From NCBI RefSeq assembly GCF_000372485.1, contig NZ_AQVA01000003.1, positions 62,162-126,161 on the forward strand: a stretch of DNA of 64,000 bases, in the 5' to 3' direction. The notes below the pieces were generated by a model. That model saw only the letters and a list, made by a program, of their open reading frames with translations, had not been told where the DNA came from and did not search any database. The stretch is from Oenococcus oeni DSM 20252 = AWRIB129. Its GTDB lineage: Bacteria > Bacillota > Bacilli > Lactobacillales > Lactobacillaceae. Positions 60,765 to 64,000 of this stretch are shown here, in pieces. Made by a program: the position numbers and the translations under genes. How positions within the stretch are numbered: the stretch's first letter is position 1; each line of letters begins with the position of its first letter.

Positions 60765-61558
60765 AAACACGAGTAATTACTGGCATCATTGCGTTAATAA
60801 TTTTTATTCCTTTTGTCGTTATTGGGGGAATCCCCTTAACACTTTTGGTGTCTCTTTTGGGTTTGATTGCTGTTGGCGAGCTTTTGTTTATGAAGAAGCG
60901 TTTGCTTGTTAGTTTTGAAGCGTTAATATCTTTTCTTGCTGTGATTGTTACGATTCTTCCAAATGTTTTTTGGGCTTCCTTGCCTGCACAAATGTTTTTT
61001 AATAAAAAAAGTTTAATTTATTTTTTTATCCTGCTCATTTTGATTGTGACGGTACTATCAAATAACAAGTTAACTTTTGATGATGCCGGATCATTGGTCT
61101 TGGGGGTTTTGTACATAGGTTTTGGTTTTCATTTTTTTCTCCAGGCGCGTGCTGAGGAATGGCTTTCCTTCGTTTTCGGACTAATTATAGTTTGGTTAAC
61201 AGATAGTTTCGCTTATATTGTTGGTCGAAAATTTGGGAAGCATAAATTAATTCCTCGAATTAGTCCAAACAAAACTTGGGAAGGATCGATTGGAGGAACT
61301 TTGATAGCAACTATCGCTGCAGTTTCATTCGCATTAGTTACTAATTTCGCTCCAGAATTCAATCCATTTGAACTTATAATCGTGACGGTGCTATTGTCAA
61401 TTGCTGGTCAATTTGGCGATTTAATTGAATCTGCTTTTAAGCGTTTTTATGGTGTTAAGGACTCTGGGAATATGCTCCCGGGGCATGGCGGCATATTAGA
61501 CCGTTTCGACTCTATGCTTGTTGTGATGCCTTTACTGGTCTTAATGGGGTTGACTTAA
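60761..61558 (+). CDS. cdsA: Phosphatidate cytidylyltransferase
   Basis: CdsA makes CDP-diacylglycerol for phospholipid synthesis. This 265-residue protein has about eight membrane segments and the family signature near the C-terminus: ISPNKTWEGSIGG (about residues 166-178), then GDLIESAFKRFYGVKDSGNMLPGHGGILDRFDSM (about 220-253, read as a block), which holds the Asp and His residues that bind metal and CTP. It overlaps uppS by 4 nt and abuts rseP, the usual uppS-cdsA-rseP-proS order. Confidence 0.96.
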   Translation: MKTRVITGIIALIIFIPFVVIGGIPLTLLVSLLGLIAVGELLFMKKRLLVSFEALISFLAVIVTILPNVFWASLPAQMFFNKKSLIYFFILLILIVTVLSNNKLTFDDAGSLVLGVLYIGFGFHFFLQARAEEWLSFVFGLIIVWLTDSFAYIVGRKFGKHKLIPRISPNKTWEGSIGGTLIATIAAVSFALVTNFAPEFNPFELIIVTVLLSIAGQFGDLIESAFKRFYGVKDSGNMLPGHGGILDRFDSMLVVMPLLVLMGLT

Positions 61559-62824
61559 ATGAATTTTGCTTCAATTATTGCTTTTATCATCGTTTTCGGA
61601 GTGATTGTAACCATTCATGAATTTGGTCATTTTTTTGTTGCAAAAAAATTTGGTGTGGTTGTTTATGAATTTTCGATCGGTATGGGGCCAAAGATATTCG
61701 GTACCAATAAGAACGGTACGAATTATGTTATAAGAATTTTACCGGTTGGCGGATATGTTTTAATGGCTGGTACTGACCAGGATAATGAATATTTAAACGA
61801 ATTAAGGCCGGGGAAAGTCGTTAAAATTAAGTTTGCGAATCAGCACACGGTTAATTTTATCGATATATCAGAAGACCCGATTACTGCTAATGAACAATTG
61901 ATGAGAATTAGTGCAATTGATATTAATGATAAATTGTCCATCAAGGGAGTAATAGACGAAGAAACAAAGCGGGAACTCCAATTTGAATTGGCTCCCGACA
62001 CTAAAGTAAGAGCCGGGGAAGATCGAATTATTCAAATTGCTCCAAAGGATCGTCAGTTGCCTAATATCTCTCTTTGGAAACAAATATTGGTTAGTTTCGC
62101 CGGACCCTTCATGAATTTTGTTTTAGCCTTTGTTTTGTTTTTCGCACTTGCTTTTTCGCTTATTAAGGTTCCCGTCTCGAATTCGCAAATCAATCCCATT
62201 AAAAATTATCCTGCGATGAAACAGGGTTTAAAAAAGGGCGATGTAATTACAAAGGTTGATTCAAGCAAGATATCAAATTGGACTCAATTAACAACGGCAA
62301 TTGAAAATGTCGGTGATAAAACAATGAAAGTTTCATACAGACGCGGTAATAAAAGTAGAACAGTCACAGTTAAACCAAAAAAAGTCGTTGAATCAGGAGG
62401 AACTCAATATTTAATTGGTGTTGAACAAGACACTACGACCGGTTTTGCTAATCGAATCAAGTATGGTTTTTCAAGTTTTTTCGGTAGCGCAACATCTATT
62501 TGGTTGGCACTTGCTCATCTAATTGAACACCCCAGTCTTAATCAACTAGGAGGACCGGTAGCGATTGCCAAAACGACAAGCGCAGCCACAGCGGATGGTT
62601 TTTTGAGCCTTGTTGGTTTAACAGCTTTTCTAAGTCTGAATATTGGTATTTTCAATTTAATTCCAATACCAGTTCTTGACGGAGGAAAAATTTTGTTAAA
62701 TCTAATTCAGGCAATTCGCCACAAACCTTTATCCGAAAAGGTTAATCAATGGGTAATGATTGCTGGTGTTGTATTTATGATTTTGTTAATGATTGCAGTT
62801 ACGATCAATGATTTACTAAGGTGA
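61559..62824 (+). CDS. rseP: RIP metalloprotease RseP (site-2 protease)
   Basis: RseP cuts membrane-spanning regulators and signal peptide remnants. This 421-residue protein has the zinc motif HEFGH (about residues 20-24) in helix 1, [11 protein letters not shown] near 39, a single PDZ domain (about 205-270, [18 protein letters not shown]), and the last metal ligand in [13 protein letters not shown] (about 368-380). Four membrane segments are visible. The stretch between helix 1 and the PDZ domain (about 65-170) is somewhat long. proS follows after 4 nt. Confidence 0.95.
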   Translation: MNFASIIAFIIVFGVIVTIHEFGHFFVAKKFGVVVYEFSIGMGPKIFGTNKNGTNYVIRILPVGGYVLMAGTDQDNEYLNELRPGKVVKIKFANQHTVNFIDISEDPITANEQLMRISAIDINDKLSIKGVIDEETKRELQFELAPDTKVRAGEDRIIQIAPKDRQLPNISLWKQILVSFAGPFMNFVLAFVLFFALAFSLIKVPVSNSQINPIKNYPAMKQGLKKGDVITKVDSSKISNWTQLTTAIENVGDKTMKVSYRRGNKSRTVTVKPKKVVESGGTQYLIGVEQDTTTGFANRIKYGFSSFFGSATSIWLALAHLIEHPSLNQLGGPVAIAKTTSAATADGFLSLVGLTAFLSLNIGIFNLIPIPVLDGGKILLNLIQAIRHKPLSEKVNQWVMIAGVVFMILLMIAVTINDLLR

Positions 62825-62828
62825 GGAA

Positions 62829-64000
62829 ATGAAACAATCAAAAATTTTTATTCCAACTGAAAAAGAAGTTCCGGCTGAAGCTCAAGTTAAAAGTCATATT
62901 TTTATGCTGAGGGCTGGTTTTATTCGGCAGGTTGCTGGCGGAATATATGCGTATCTTCCACTGGCTAATCGAATTATCAATAAAATAGAATCGATTATCA
63001 GAGAAGAAATGAGTCGAATCGATGCTAACGAAATGTTGATGCCCGAAATGATTCCTGCCGAATTATGGAAAGAGTCTGGGCGTTTTTATACTTATGGTCC
63101 CCAAATGTATCAACTAAAAGATAGGCATGATCGTGAATTTATCATGGCACCGACCCATGAGGAGACTTTTACGAAAATAATATCTGATGAAATTAAGTCC
63201 TACAAAAAATTACCTTTGATTCTATATCAAATTCAACAGAAGTTTCGTGATGAATTGCGTCCAAAGAATGGTTTGCTTCGTGGACGGGAGTTCATTATGA
63301 AGGACGCATATTCATTTTCTTCGGATCAAAAAGGTTTGGACGATGCTTATGATCTAATTGAATCTGCTTATAAGAGAATTTTTGATCGCGTGGGTTTGGA
63401 TTATCGTGAAATCATTGCCGATTCAGGATCAATGGGTGGAAAGGATTCTGCTGAGTTCCAAGCAATTGCAGCAACCGGAGAAGACATCATTGCATATTCG
63501 AATTCCGGGAAATATGCTGCCAACATAGAGATGGCCGAAGAATTTTTTGAGAAAAAAATTCCGGATGAAGATAAAAAGGCACTCGTTTTAGTTGACACTC
63601 CGAATGCAAAAACATTGGCAGATGATGCAGATTATCTGCATGTTCCAACGCATAAGATTGCTAAATGTATTGTTTTTGAGGCTGATGACGAATTAGTCGC
63701 TGTTATAATACCGGGAGATTATGATGTCAATGAAATAAAAGTCAAAAATTTTCTGGATGCCAAACATTTATCGGAAGCTGAGGAGCAAGAAGTATTTAAA
63801 ATCTTTGGAGCTCATTTTGGTTCACTTGGCCCCGTTGGTCTTAAAAATAAGGATATTCGAATTTTAGTTGATAGAACTATTCAAAATGAGGCCAATTGGT
63901 TCGTTGGATCGAATCATGACGGTCAGCACTATGCGAACTTTAATCTTGATCGAGATTTAAAAGATTTTGAAACAGGGGACTTCTTAACTGCTAAAGAAGG
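62829..64000 (+). CDS. proS: Prolyl-tRNA synthetase, N-terminal part (cut by window end)
   Basis: The frame opens with ATG at 62829 after GTGAGGAA and stays open to the last base, giving 390 visible codons of about 570. Class II motif 1 is seen in [27 protein letters not shown] (about residues 24-50, read as a block), TSPTHEE-like APTHEETF near 111-118, and motif 2 in [26 protein letters not shown] (about 138-163, read as a block). After about 225 the inserted editing domain follows ([20 protein letters not shown], about 274), which removes mischarged alanine. The remaining catalytic and anticodon-binding parts lie outside the window. Confidence 0.95.
   Translation, partial: MKQSKIFIPTEKEVPAEAQVKSHIFMLRAGFIRQVAGGIYAYLPLANRIINKIESIIREEMSRIDANEMLMPEMIPAELWKESGRFYTYGPQMYQLKDRHDREFIMAPTHEETFTKIISDEIKSYKKLPLILYQIQQKFRDELRPKNGLLRGREFIMKDAYSFSSDQKGLDDAYDLIESAYKRIFDRVGLDYREIIADSGSMGGKDSAEFQAIAATGEDIIAYSNSGKYAANIEMAEEFFEKKIPDEDKKALVLVDTPNAKTLADDADYLHVPTHKIAKCIVFEADDELVAVIIPGDYDVNEIKVKNFLDAKHLSEAEEQEVFKIFGAHFGSLGPVGLKNKDIRILVDRTIQNEANWFVGSNHDGQHYANFNLDRDLKDFETGDFLTAKE

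Overview
The window is ordinary low-GC chromosomal DNA of a Gram-positive lactic acid bacterium. The yqeG-yqeH-yhbY-nadD-yqeK-rsfS operon, glnR-glnA, lexA/ynzC/yneF, a T-box pheST operon, a mevalonate-pathway mvaS and a rpsB-tsf-pyrH-frr-uppS-cdsA-rseP-proS run point to Lactobacillales. Overall gene content and style fit Oenococcus (O. oeni or a close relative) best. That genus call is inference from recognition, not from a search. I see no prophage, insertion sequence, CRISPR array or rRNA operon.

Layout. 1-8.5 kb: RNA and ribosome maintenance genes (yhaM end, yqeG to a methyltransferase, tmcAL, DUF177, yidC, a SpoU rRNA methyltransferase). 8.5-14.3 kb: an HxlR regulator, a Phe T-box with pheS-pheT, a rhomboid protease and a ROK glucokinase. 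14.4-17.2 kb: tRNA-Trp, tRNA-His and tRNA-Leu, then about 2.5 kb almost without genes. That stretch holds a frameshifted DNA glycosylase gene, several terminators and a candidate non-coding RNA of about 170 nt. 17.2-29.2 kb: accessory and metabolic genes (flavin reductase with a divergent regulator, GNAT, ASCH, HIT, a TMEM175-like channel, a 37-residue Lys-rich small ORF, a deoxyribonucleotidase, class II aldolase, coaBC, pyruvate oxidase behind a cre-overlapped promoter, an MFS pump, an SDR). 29.3-33.6 kb, minus strand: argG, a frameshifted argH, a DUF1836 gene and a frameshifted degV. 33.7-42.4 kb: folD, ACT and PFL-family genes, proC-proB-proA, GDPD, miaA, and glnR-glnA behind a GlnR operator. 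42.4-47.1 kb: two unknown genes, tRNA-Arg, an unknown anchored protein, rplU-rpmA, an X-Pro peptidase and an unknown gene. 47.2-50.1 kb: decayed competence genes comEA and comEC. 50.1-56.9 kb: holA, a CPBP protease, tRNA-Ser, mvaS, a deoxyribosyltransferase, lexA with its SOS box, ynzC, yneF, plsC and a TrmN6/GIY-YIG fusion. 56.9-64 kb: the rpsB-to-proS run, cut by the window end.

The most striking feature is decay. Five genes (a pyrimidine-dimer glycosylase homologue, argH, degV, comEA, comEC) are broken by single-base gains or losses, nearly all in runs of A, T or G. comEC alone needs at least five such corrections. This is the pattern expected when mismatch repair is missing, as reported for Oenococcus, although homopolymer sequencing error must be excluded. 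Other points worth attention are an L27 precursor with an unusual N-terminal extension and no prp gene between rplU and rpmA, the small Lys-rich ORF with a perfect ribosome binding site, the candidate RNA at 16.76-16.93 kb, and a paired block of unknown genes after glnA. I do not see a complete, clearly new multi-gene system.
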